A stretch of DNA of 5,076 bases from NCBI GenBank assembly GCA_946409855.1, contig CAMJXZ010000252.1:1-5076 (forward strand), read 5' to 3'. The notes below the pieces were generated by a model. The model saw nothing but the letters and a program-made list of their open reading frames with translations. It did no database searches and was not told the DNA's origin. Below are positions 1 to 5,076 of the stretch, piece after piece. This DNA comes from an uncultured Clostridia bacterium (lineage in GTDB: Bacteria > Bacillota > Clostridia > Christensenellales > Aristaeellaceae). Both the position numbers and the translations under genes were made by a program. The first letter of the stretch is position 1, and each line of letters starts with the position of its first letter.

Positions 1-666
1 CAGCCCATGCGCACCCTCTTCCTGCTGCACGGCTACACCGGCAAGGCGGGCAACTGGGTGCCGGAGGACCTGGCGTACCGGCACCGGCTGGCCATCGTCA
101 TGCCCAACGCCGAAAACTCCTTCTACCTGAACGGTCCGGCGACCGGCCGCGCCTTTCAGACCCTGGTGGGGGAAGAGCTGGTGGATTATGTGCGCAGGAC
201 CTTCCGTTTGGCCATGCGGAAGGAGGACACGTTCATCGCCGGTATGTCCATGGGCGGGTTCGGCGCCCTGCACACGGGGCTGAGCTATCCGGAAACGTTC
301 GGGAAGATCGCCGCGCTGTCCTCCGCGCTGATCGTGCACGGCATCGCCCGCATGCAGCCGGGAGAGGACAACGGCATGGCCAATTACGAGTATTACCGGG
401 AATGCTTCGGGGACCTGGAAACCGTGGAGGAGCGGGACGTCAATCCGGAAGTCCTGATCCGTGCCCTGAAAAAAGCCGGAACGGAGCTCCCGGAGATCAT
501 GATGTGCTGCGGCACGGAGGATTTCCTGCTTCAGGCCAACCGGCAGATGCACGCCTTCCTGGAACAGGAACGGGTGCCGCACCTGTACCTGGAGGACGAG
601 GGAAACCACGATATGGCTTTCTGGAGCAGGTATATCGTAAAAGCCGTGGCATGGATGTGCGGCTGA
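1..666 (+). CDS. Alpha/beta-hydrolase esterase (putative esterase / tributyrin esterase type), 5'-truncated by the window edge
   Basis: A probable cytoplasmic serine esterase acting on short acyl esters, possibly acetylated sugars. Numbering from the first ATG (position 7), the protein shows an HGYTG oxyanion-type motif at residues 8-12, the nucleophile elbow G-M-S-M-G-G with Ser81, a GTED segment with probable catalytic Asp172, and a GNHD segment with probable catalytic His201. The order Ser-Asp-His fits the PF00756-like esterase family. That family normally has about 30-40 residues before the HG motif, including the first beta strand. Here the frame stays open through bases 1-6 (Gln-Pro) and no ribosome binding site is visible, so the true start probably lies upstream and the ATG at 7 is internal. 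No signal peptide can be judged. The stop is TGA at 664-666, 36 nt before the GH2 gene, so an operon with a carbohydrate hydrolase is likely. The family call is firm; the substrate is unknown. Confidence 0.88.
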   Translation, partial: QPMRTLFLLHGYTGKAGNWVPEDLAYRHRLAIVMPNAENSFYLNGPATGRAFQTLVGEELVDYVRRTFRLAMRKEDTFIAGMSMGGFGALHTGLSYPETFGKIAALSSALIVHGIARMQPGEDNGMANYEYYRECFGDLETVEERDVNPEVLIRALKKAGTELPEIMMCCGTEDFLLQANRQMHAFLEQERVPHLYLEDEGNHDMAFWSRYIVKAVAWMCG

Positions 667-687
667 CGGCCGCGCGGCCCGGCGCTG

Positions 688-695
688 TAAGGAGG
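688..695 (+). promoter_or_regulatory. Strong Shine-Dalgarno site fixing a GTG start
   Basis: TAAGGAGG is near-perfectly complementary to the 16S rRNA 3' end. It lies 7 nt before the GTG at 703. This supports GTG 703 as the start of the GH2 gene rather than the in-frame ATG at 718, which would be too far from it. Confidence 0.85.
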
Positions 696-702
696 AACGC
701 CT

Positions 703-2406
703 GTGTCCAACCCCTGGATGAACGTATATCCCAGGCCGCAGCTGCGGCGGGACAGCTTTTTCTCCCTGAACGGTCCCTGGCAGCTGAATGGGCAGATGGT
801 GGAGGTGCCGTTCCCGCCGCAGGCCCCCGCGTCCGGCTATCGGGGGCCGGTCGGCGCCGGGCTCGTTTATGAGCAGACCTTCGCTCTGCCGGACGGCTTT
901 ACGCGCCCGGGGGAGCGGGTGATCCTGCACCTGGGCGCGGTGGATCAGACCGCCTTTGTGTTCGTCAACGGCCGGCCAGCTGTCCGCCACGAAGGGGGAT
1001 ATCTGCCCTTCAGCGCGGACATTACGCTGCTGCTGCGGCCGGGGGAAAATACCCTGCGGGTGGAAGCGGAGGACACGCTGGACCACCTGTATCCGTACGG
1101 CAAGCAGTGTGAAAAACCGCACGGCATGTGGTATACGGCGGTATCCGGCATCTGGCGCAGCGTATGGCTGGAAAGCGTGCCGGAAGAATACATCCATAAT
1201 ATCATCTGCCGGACCGACACGGAAAGCGTCACGCTGACCGTTTCCGGGCCCGGGCAGGACGCGCATGTCCAAATCACCCTGGACGGTCAGCCGATGACGC
1301 GGGCGGTCTGCCCGCCCGGGCAGCCGGTCCGGATCCCGATCCCGTCGCCGCGTCTCTGGTCGCCGGAACACCCGGTGCTGTACGACGCGTTAATCCGCTG
1401 CGGGCAGGACAGGGTCTCCGTTTACTTCGGGCTGCGGTCCGTCGCCGTATCCGCCGACGCCCGGGGCGTGGAGCGGGTTTGTCTGAACGGCAGCCCGGTG
1501 TTTCTTTCGGGCGTGCTGGACCAGAGCTATTTTCCGGACGGCCTGTTCCTGCCGGGCGGGGGCCCGGCGGGGTATGAGGAAGACATCCGGCGGATGCGGG
1601 CCATGGGCTTCAATACCCTGCGCCTGCACATCAAGGTGGAAGACGAAAGCTTCTACGAGGCCTGCGACCGGCTGGGGATGCTGGTCATCCAGGACATGGT
1701 GCAGAGCGGCGCCTACTCCTACTTTTTCGACACCGTGCTGCCCAACCTCGGGTGCAGATACCGTCCGGACCGGCTGCCGGGCAGCCGGAAGCGGCGGGCG
1801 TTCTTCGAACAGCACTGCCTGGATATCCAGGACCATCTGCGGAATCACCCGTGCGTCGTCGTGTATACGATCTTCAACGAAGGCTGGGGCCAGTTTGATA
1901 CCACGCGCCTGTACCGGACGCTGAAAAAGAACGACCCGGACCGGCTCTATATCTCCGCTTCCGGCTGGTTCAAGGGCTACGAAACGGATCTGGACAGCGA
2001 GCACGTCTATTTCCGCCTGCGCACGCTGAAGGGCCGGAAAAGGCCCCTGATCCTGTCCGAGTGCGGGGGATACGCCCGGCCGGTCCGGGGACATCTGGCC
2101 GTGCCGGACGGGACGTACGGCTACGGCGAAGCCGGCACGGAACAGGCCCTGACGGACCGGATCCTGCTGCTGATGGAGAAAATGGTGCTCCCGGCGGTCG
2201 CCCGGGGGCTGTGCGGCTTTGTCTATACGCAGCTGAGCGACGTCGAGGCGGAAATCAACGGCCTGTATACCTACGACCGCTCCGTCTGCAAGGTCAGCGC
2301 CGGGCAGATACGCAGGGCGGTCGAAAGGCTTTCGGAAGAACTGGAAAAAAGCAGCCGGGCGGCGGACCGGGATCCTTCATCCGACGTAAGAGACGGGGGA
2401 AAATGA
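703..2406 (+). CDS. Glycoside hydrolase family 2 protein (beta-galactosidase/beta-glucuronidase-like), GTG start
   Basis: A retaining exo-acting glycosidase of 567 residues. The domain order is typical of GH2: an N-terminal jelly-roll sugar-binding domain (about 15-160, with the LNGPWQLNG opening and a GxxxSGIWRSVWLE-like end at 145-157), an Ig-like sandwich (about 163-250), and a TIM barrel from about 260. The acid/base is probably Glu393 in the IFNEGW segment, and the nucleophile probably Glu453 in LSECGG. The QLSDVEAEINGLYTYDR segment (510-526) is a familiar GH2 barrel end. There is no signal peptide, so the enzyme is probably cytoplasmic and acts on imported oligosaccharides. At 567 residues it is shorter than LacZ (about 1,000) and close to short GH2 and GUS-like enzymes. 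The last 20 residues are hydrophilic and low in complexity. The residue after the nucleophile is Cys454, where Tyr or Phe is usual. Substrate (galactoside, glucuronide, mannoside or other) cannot be assigned. The next gene begins 1 nt after its stop. Confidence 0.93.
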   Translation: MSNPWMNVYPRPQLRRDSFFSLNGPWQLNGQMVEVPFPPQAPASGYRGPVGAGLVYEQTFALPDGFTRPGERVILHLGAVDQTAFVFVNGRPAVRHEGGYLPFSADITLLLRPGENTLRVEAEDTLDHLYPYGKQCEKPHGMWYTAVSGIWRSVWLESVPEEYIHNIICRTDTESVTLTVSGPGQDAHVQITLDGQPMTRAVCPPGQPVRIPIPSPRLWSPEHPVLYDALIRCGQDRVSVYFGLRSVAVSADARGVERVCLNGSPVFLSGVLDQSYFPDGLFLPGGGPAGYEEDIRRMRAMGFNTLRLHIKVEDESFYEACDRLGMLVIQDMVQSGAYSYFFDTVLPNLGCRYRPDRLPGSRKRRAFFEQHCLDIQDHLRNHPCVVVYTIFNEGWGQFDTTRLYRTLKKNDPDRLYISASGWFKGYETDLDSEHVYFRLRTLKGRKRPLILSECGGYARPVRGHLAVPDGTYGYGEAGTEQALTDRILLLMEKMVLPAVARGLCGFVYTQLSDVEAEINGLYTYDRSVCKVSAGQIRRAVERLSEELEKSSRAADRDPSSDVRDGGK

Positions 2407-2407
2407 T

Positions 2408-2920
2408 ATGCGTCTGTTTGTCGCTTTGCAGCCGGACCCGGGGTTTCTTTCGGCGCTCTCCGCGCTTCAGAACCGGTGCCGCGAGGCCGGGGCGGCCGCC
2501 CGCTATCTGGCGCCGTCCAACCTGCATCTGACCCTGGCCTTCATCGGGGAATGGCCGGAGGAGATCACATCCCTCCTGCCGGAACCGGAGGAACCGTTTT
2601 CCGTCACCCTGGACCGGGTCGGCTTCTTTCCGCAGGCGGATGTACTCTGGGCGGGGACAGCCCCGAATCCGGCGCTGGACCGTCTGGCCGCCCGCGTCCG
2701 GGAACGCCTGACCCGGGCCGGGGTTCCGTTTGACCCAAAGCCTTTTTATCCCCACATCACCCTGGGCCGCAAGCCCTCCTTTCCGCCCGGCTTCCGTCCG
2801 GAACAGATCCGTGTTCCGGCTGTTTCCATGCCGGTCCGGGAGGTCTGCCTCTACCGGTCCGACCATGGCCCAAACGGGATGATCTACACAGTGATCGGAA
2901 GGAGCGGTGCCGTTTCATGA
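2408..2920 (+). CDS. thpR: RNA 2',3'-cyclic phosphodiesterase (2H phosphoesterase superfamily, LigT/ThpR)
   Basis: A cytoplasmic enzyme of 170 residues, normal for the family. ThpR proteins open RNA 2',3'-cyclic phosphates to 2'-phosphates and were first described as 2'-5' RNA ligases; the physiological substrate is unclear. The protein starts with the typical MRLFVAL strand. It has both signature HxTx motifs: His40-Leu-Thr42-Leu and His116-Ile-Thr118-Leu, the second followed by GR as usual. A PSNLHLTLAFIGE block and a PFYPHITLGR block are also characteristic. The ATG at 2408 lies 1 nt after the GH2 stop, and a GGGGGA ribosome binding site (2395-2400) sits inside the GH2 coding end, so translation is probably coupled. 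Its TGA overlaps the ATG of the metallophosphoesterase gene (ATGA, 2917-2920). The family call is certain; the in vivo role is not. Confidence 0.95.
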   Translation: MRLFVALQPDPGFLSALSALQNRCREAGAAARYLAPSNLHLTLAFIGEWPEEITSLLPEPEEPFSVTLDRVGFFPQADVLWAGTAPNPALDRLAARVRERLTRAGVPFDPKPFYPHITLGRKPSFPPGFRPEQIRVPAVSMPVREVCLYRSDHGPNGMIYTVIGRSGAVS

Positions 2921-3657
2921 GTCTGTTTGCCATCGGGGACCTTCATCTCCATTTCCAGTCCGTTCTGAAGGCGCACGGGCAGCTCCACGCCCCTGTCTGG
3001 CAGAACCACGAGGAGATACTCCGGAAAAACTGCGAAGCCCTGATCCGCCCCACGGACACGCTGGTGCTGGTTGGGGATCACAGCTGGGGAAAGAACCTTG
3101 AGGAATGCGAGCGGGACCTTGCGTACATCTGCGCCCTGCCCGGGAGAAAAATCCTCCTGCGGGGCAATCACGACATGTTCTGGGACGCGAAAAAGACGGA
3201 CGCCCTCAATCGCCTGTTCGAAGGAAAGCTCTTTTTCCTGCAGAACGCATACGCGCCTTATCAGGATTACGCCATCGTCGGCACCAAGGGATATACCTTC
3301 GAGGGCCCGTTTTTTCTGCGGGGGAAGAAGATCGTCGGCTGGGACAAGGAAGCGGAAGCGCACGCCGAAAAGCTGATCGAACGGGAACTGGAACGGCTGA
3401 AAATCTCCTTTGAGGCCGCCCGGGCGGACGGCTTCAGCCGGTTCATCATGTTCCTGCATTATCCGCCCACCAGCATCCTGGAAAGCAACAGCGCCTTTAC
3501 CGCCATGGCGGAAGCGTACGGCGCCGAGCAGGTGATCTACGCCCACTGTCACGGGGAAAGCCGCTTCCACGACAGCATCGAGGGCAGGCATCACGGCATA
3601 ACATACCGCCTGGTCTCGGGGGATTATCTGCGGTGGATGCCCGCGCGGATCCTCTGA
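2917..3657 (+). CDS. Calcineurin-like metallophosphoesterase (COG1768-like predicted phosphohydrolase)
   Basis: A probable two-metal phosphoesterase of 246 residues, cytoplasmic, with no signal peptide or membrane segment. The metal-binding motifs appear in the expected order: GDLHL (Asp8, His10), GDHSW (Asp54), GNHD (Asn84, His85, Asp86), FLHYPP (His181) and AHCHG (His210, His212). The HYPP motif and the C-terminal SGDYLRWMP segment resemble the Firmicutes family COG1768, usually annotated only as predicted phosphohydrolase; I place it there from memory, not a search. Residues 143-170 are highly charged and probably helical. The start is the ATG at 2917, overlapping the thpR stop by 4 nt, with an AAGGAG at 2899-2904. 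The 12-nt spacing is long, so coupling to thpR translation may matter. In members I recall, the third motif is often GDISW, so His55 is a possible variation. Substrate unknown. Confidence 0.92.
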   Translation: MSLFAIGDLHLHFQSVLKAHGQLHAPVWQNHEEILRKNCEALIRPTDTLVLVGDHSWGKNLEECERDLAYICALPGRKILLRGNHDMFWDAKKTDALNRLFEGKLFFLQNAYAPYQDYAIVGTKGYTFEGPFFLRGKKIVGWDKEAEAHAEKLIERELERLKISFEAARADGFSRFIMFLHYPPTSILESNSAFTAMAEAYGAEQVIYAHCHGESRFHDSIEGRHHGITYRLVSGDYLRWMPARIL

Positions 3658-3679
3658 CCCGCCGGTATCCGACAGTCTT

Positions 3680-3704
3680 GCGGCAGACGGCGGGAATCTG
3701 CCGC
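3680..3704 (+). terminator. Possible weak terminator hairpin after the four-gene run
   Basis: A perfect 8-bp inverted repeat, GCGGCAGA (3680-3687) and TCTGCCGC (3697-3704), with a 9-nt loop. It begins 22 nt after the metallophosphoesterase stop. It is followed only by TGCTTTCCC, not a real T-tract, so it could slow RNA polymerase or protect the mRNA 3' end rather than terminate efficiently. Position and GC-rich stem favour an operon-end role. Confidence 0.4.
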
Positions 3705-3763
3705 TGCTTTCCCGTTGGCCTAACCGGAGCGCGGCGGGATGCATACGGTTCGAATCTTTTCTG

Positions 3764-3800
3764 GGCCCGTTCCCTGCGCCGGCCGGGCAGGGAGCGGGCC
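3764..3800 (+). other. Strong 14-bp hairpin in the leader of the radical SAM gene
   Basis: The left arm at 3764-3777 (GGCCCGTTCCCTGC) pairs with the right arm at 3787-3800 (GCAGGGAGCGGGCC) over 14 bp. There is one T/G mismatch, which becomes a U-G wobble in RNA. The 9-nt loop (3778-3786) is itself GC-rich and palindromic. No T-run follows, so it is a poor intrinsic terminator. It ends 11 nt before the GGAGA ribosome binding site at 3812-3816, leaving that site exposed. It could be an mRNA-stability or leader element, an operator-like inverted repeat, or the relic of a terminator; the sequence does not decide. Confidence 0.5.
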
Positions 3801-3823
3801 GGTATGTTGACGGAGAGAAAACA

Positions 3824-4831
3824 ATGTATGAAAAACAGCTGAACCTGGCGGCGGATATGAACGGCTGCCCGAACCGGTGCCTGCACTGCTGGCTCGGACA
3901 TATGCCGAACCGGAAAATGGAAGACGGCGCCGACCGGTTCATCATGGATTATTTTTCCCCGTTTTTTGAGCGGATCGCCTTTTACAGCTGGCTGCGGGAA
4001 CCGGACTTCTGCGACGATTACGCCGCCCGCTGGGAAAAGGATCTGGCCGTTTCCAAAAACGCCCGGCCCGAACGGTTTGAGCTGGCCAGCTTTTACCGGA
4101 TCGTGCGGGACGAAAAGTACATCCCGTTTTTAAAATCCGTCGGCGTCCGCAAGGTGCAGCTGACCTTTTTCGGCCTTATGGAAACGCAGGACAGATACGT
4201 CGGCAGGACCGGTGCCTTTGAGGAAGTGATGCGGGCGACGGAACTGCTGATCCGCGGCGGCATCGTCCCCCGCTGGCAGTGCTTCCTCAACGAGGAGAAC
4301 CGGGAAGAGATCGCGGCGCTCAAGGATATCTGGGAAAAGATCCAAAGGGAAAGCTGTCCGGAGCTTTCGTTCTTTGTCCATGAAGGGAGCTGCGACGGGG
4401 AAAACCGGAAACTCTATCCGATCCGCATCCTGAAGCATCATATCCTCGAAACGCTGATCCCGTTCTATCTGAACTATCCGGTCCTGAAGACAGAAAGGGA
4501 GTGCCGGGAGCTGCTGCTGGAGGACGGCACGTCCCCCTCCTTCCCCGTGGGGGACACGGTCACCCTGAACATCTCGAATGCCTACGACGTATTCTTCAAT
4601 TACACCCACATGACCGGGCCGTGGGTCATCGGCAACCTGAAAAAAGACCCCGCGCCGGAGCTTGTCCGGCGGGTGATGACCGGGGATACGGCCGCCCTCC
4701 GGGCCGCGGGCCGCTGTACCTGGGCCGGCCTGGCGGACCGGTACGGGGACCCGGCCTCCGAGCGCGTGTTCAGTCCGGACGATTACCGGATGTATCTGTT
4801 CAACCGGTTCCTGGAAGAGGAAAACCGGTGA
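3824..4831 (+). CDS. Radical SAM protein of unknown function
   Basis: A probable [4Fe-4S] enzyme of 335 residues that cleaves S-adenosylmethionine to a 5'-deoxyadenosyl radical. The cluster motif is Cys15-x3-Cys19-x2-Cys22 inside NGCPNRCLHCW, and the short N-terminal lead is typical of the family. Further conserved-looking blocks are REPDF (58-62), KVQLTFFGLMETQDRYVGR (110-128) and GGIVPRWQCFLNEEN (145-159), which fit successive strands and loops of a partial TIM barrel. The C-terminal segment NAYDVFFNYTHM then GPWVIGNLKKDP (252-276) resembles the middle of a SPASM/twitch domain, where a GN[LI] motif is common, but the usual cysteine spacing is absent. Other cysteines (63, 153, 178, 190, 227, 298) form no obvious second cluster. 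The ATG at 3824 has a GGAGA site 7 nt upstream. The gene stands alone, 166 nt after the metallophosphoesterase gene and before rnpB. No peptide substrate gene is visible nearby. The superfamily call is strong; the reaction is unknown. Confidence 0.88.
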   Translation: MYEKQLNLAADMNGCPNRCLHCWLGHMPNRKMEDGADRFIMDYFSPFFERIAFYSWLREPDFCDDYAARWEKDLAVSKNARPERFELASFYRIVRDEKYIPFLKSVGVRKVQLTFFGLMETQDRYVGRTGAFEEVMRATELLIRGGIVPRWQCFLNEENREEIAALKDIWEKIQRESCPELSFFVHEGSCDGENRKLYPIRILKHHILETLIPFYLNYPVLKTERECRELLLEDGTSPSFPVGDTVTLNISNAYDVFFNYTHMTGPWVIGNLKKDPAPELVRRVMTGDTAALRAAGRCTWAGLADRYGDPASERVFSPDDYRMYLFNRFLEEENR

Positions 4832-4900
4832 CCGGATCCCGGCACATCGGCGAAGGACAGCCCGCTCCGGCGGAAAAACAGGATTTCTTCAGAATAATAT

Positions 4901-4929
4901 TTGACGAAAACGAAAATCTGTTGTACAAT
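4901..4929 (+). promoter_or_regulatory. Sigma-70/sigma-A promoter of rnpB
   Basis: The -35 box TTGACG (4901-4906) and -10 box TACAAT (4924-4929) each differ from consensus at one base and are 17 nt apart, the optimal spacing. The sequence just upstream (about 4873-4900) is unusually AT-rich for this window and could act as an UP element. Transcription should start near 4936, immediately before the RNase P RNA. Together these features fit constitutive, strong expression of a stable RNA. Confidence 0.9.
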
Positions 4930-4935
4930 AACCGT

Positions 4936-5076
4936 CGGGTAAGGCGGTCGGATGACCGCGGGCCCCGCCGGTTCATCCGGCAGGGAATGAGGAAAGTCCG
5001 AGCACCACAGGGCAAGGATGCCAGCTAACGGCTGGTGGAGGCGACTCCAAGGCAAGTGCAACAGAGAGATACCGCC
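4936..5076 (+). ncRNA. rnpB: RNase P RNA (bacterial type A), 5' part, cut by the window end
   Basis: The catalytic RNA of ribonuclease P, which with the RnpA protein removes 5' leaders from tRNA precursors. Diagnostic conserved blocks are GAGGAAAGTCCG (4989-5000, start of helix P4), CACAGGGCA (5006-5014) and AGTGCAACAGAGAGATACCG (5055-5074). Local helices fit the model: P3 is a hairpin with outer stem CGGATGA/TCATCCG (4949-4955 and 4973-4979). P8 is CCAGC/GCTGG (5021-5025 and 5031-5035). P9 is GGAG/CTCC closed by a GCGA tetraloop of the GNRA class (5037-5048). The order P8-P9 and the CR-I sequence match type A. The 5' end is inferred from the promoter at 4901-4929. About 141 nt are present, against roughly 350-400 nt for a whole type A RNA, so the remainder including the 3' strands of P1, P2 and P4 lies beyond the window. 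Confidence 0.97.

Noticed and set aside
668..679. Perfect 12-bp palindrome GGCCGCGCGGCC just after the esterase stop
   Set aside because: As a hairpin it gives only a 4-bp stem, has no T-tract, and such G/C palindromes are common by chance at this base composition. It could be part of a minor mRNA structure but cannot be supported as a site.
1390..2094. 234-codon open frame on the - strand
   Set aside because: It lies wholly antisense to the GH2 catalytic domain, with no ribosome binding site or recognisable motif.
3747..3756. GGTTCGAATC, identical to a typical tRNA T-arm core
   Set aside because: The flanking bases do not form a T stem (only the closing G-C pairs), there is no matching acceptor stem, and no anticodon arm fits upstream. 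It is a chance match in the intergenic region.
3804..3812. TTGACG at 3807-3812 as a promoter -35 box for the radical SAM gene
   Set aside because: A -10 box at proper spacing would fall inside the coding sequence, downstream of the start codon, so it cannot drive a normal leader-containing transcript. No other convincing -35/-10 pair was seen in 3658-3823.
3633..3842. 69-codon + strand reading frame spanning the gap before the radical SAM gene, considered as a possible substrate peptide
   Set aside because: It begins inside the metallophosphoesterase gene, has no ribosome binding site, overlaps the radical SAM start and runs through both hairpins. Its Arg/Pro/Ala-rich composition is what GC-rich noise gives.
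2884..3945. Long open frame (353 codons) on the - strand
   Set aside because: It is antisense to the metallophosphoesterase gene, whose full metal-binding motif set proves the + strand. Long antisense frames are expected in GC-rich coding DNA, and the translation matches no family that I know.
4501..5028. 175-codon + strand frame running from the radical SAM gene into rnpB
   Set aside because: It is out of frame with the radical SAM gene, crosses the rnpB promoter and RNA gene, and has the Gly/Arg/Pro-rich composition of a shadow frame.

Overview
The window looks like ordinary chromosomal DNA from a GC-rich bacterium. By eye it is about 60% G+C, strongly GC-biased at third codon positions. 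The most likely source is a Clostridia-type member of the Bacillota. The evidence is strong AAGGAGG-type ribosome binding sites, a near-consensus sigma-70/A promoter, protein families common in anaerobic Firmicutes, and an RNase P RNA that follows the type A pattern (Bacilli normally carry type B). This assignment is an inference; there is no 16S rRNA or other firm taxonomic marker.

All recognised genes lie on the + strand. Positions 1-3657 hold a compact four-gene run: a 5'-truncated alpha/beta-hydrolase esterase (1-666), a short glycoside hydrolase family 2 enzyme (703-2406), an RNA 2',3'-cyclic phosphodiesterase ThpR (2408-2920) and a metallophosphoesterase (2917-3657). The gaps are 36 nt, 1 nt and a 4-nt ATGA overlap, so the last three are probably translationally coupled and the run is probably one operon. 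The esterase and GH2 enzyme suggest carbohydrate (possibly acylated glycan) breakdown. The ThpR/metallophosphoesterase pair suggests phosphoester or RNA-end chemistry. Nothing visible ties the two halves into one pathway.

A 166-nt gap (3658-3823) follows, with two inverted repeats: an 8-bp GC-rich stem just after the metallophosphoesterase and a strong 14-bp stem ending 23 nt before the next start codon. I see no convincing promoter in the gap. A radical SAM protein of unknown function (3824-4831) comes next, with an N-terminal CxxxCxxC cluster motif and a C-terminal region that looks like a SPASM/twitch domain lacking its cysteines.

After about 70 nt of spacer, a clear promoter (TTGACG, 17 nt, TACAAT at 4901-4929) drives rnpB, the RNase P catalytic RNA. 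It starts near 4936 and runs off the window end at 5076. No mobile element, CRISPR array, tRNA or phage feature was found. The least explained items are the radical SAM protein with the hairpin in front of it, and the coupled ThpR/metallophosphoesterase pair. I did not find a convincing new multi-gene system.
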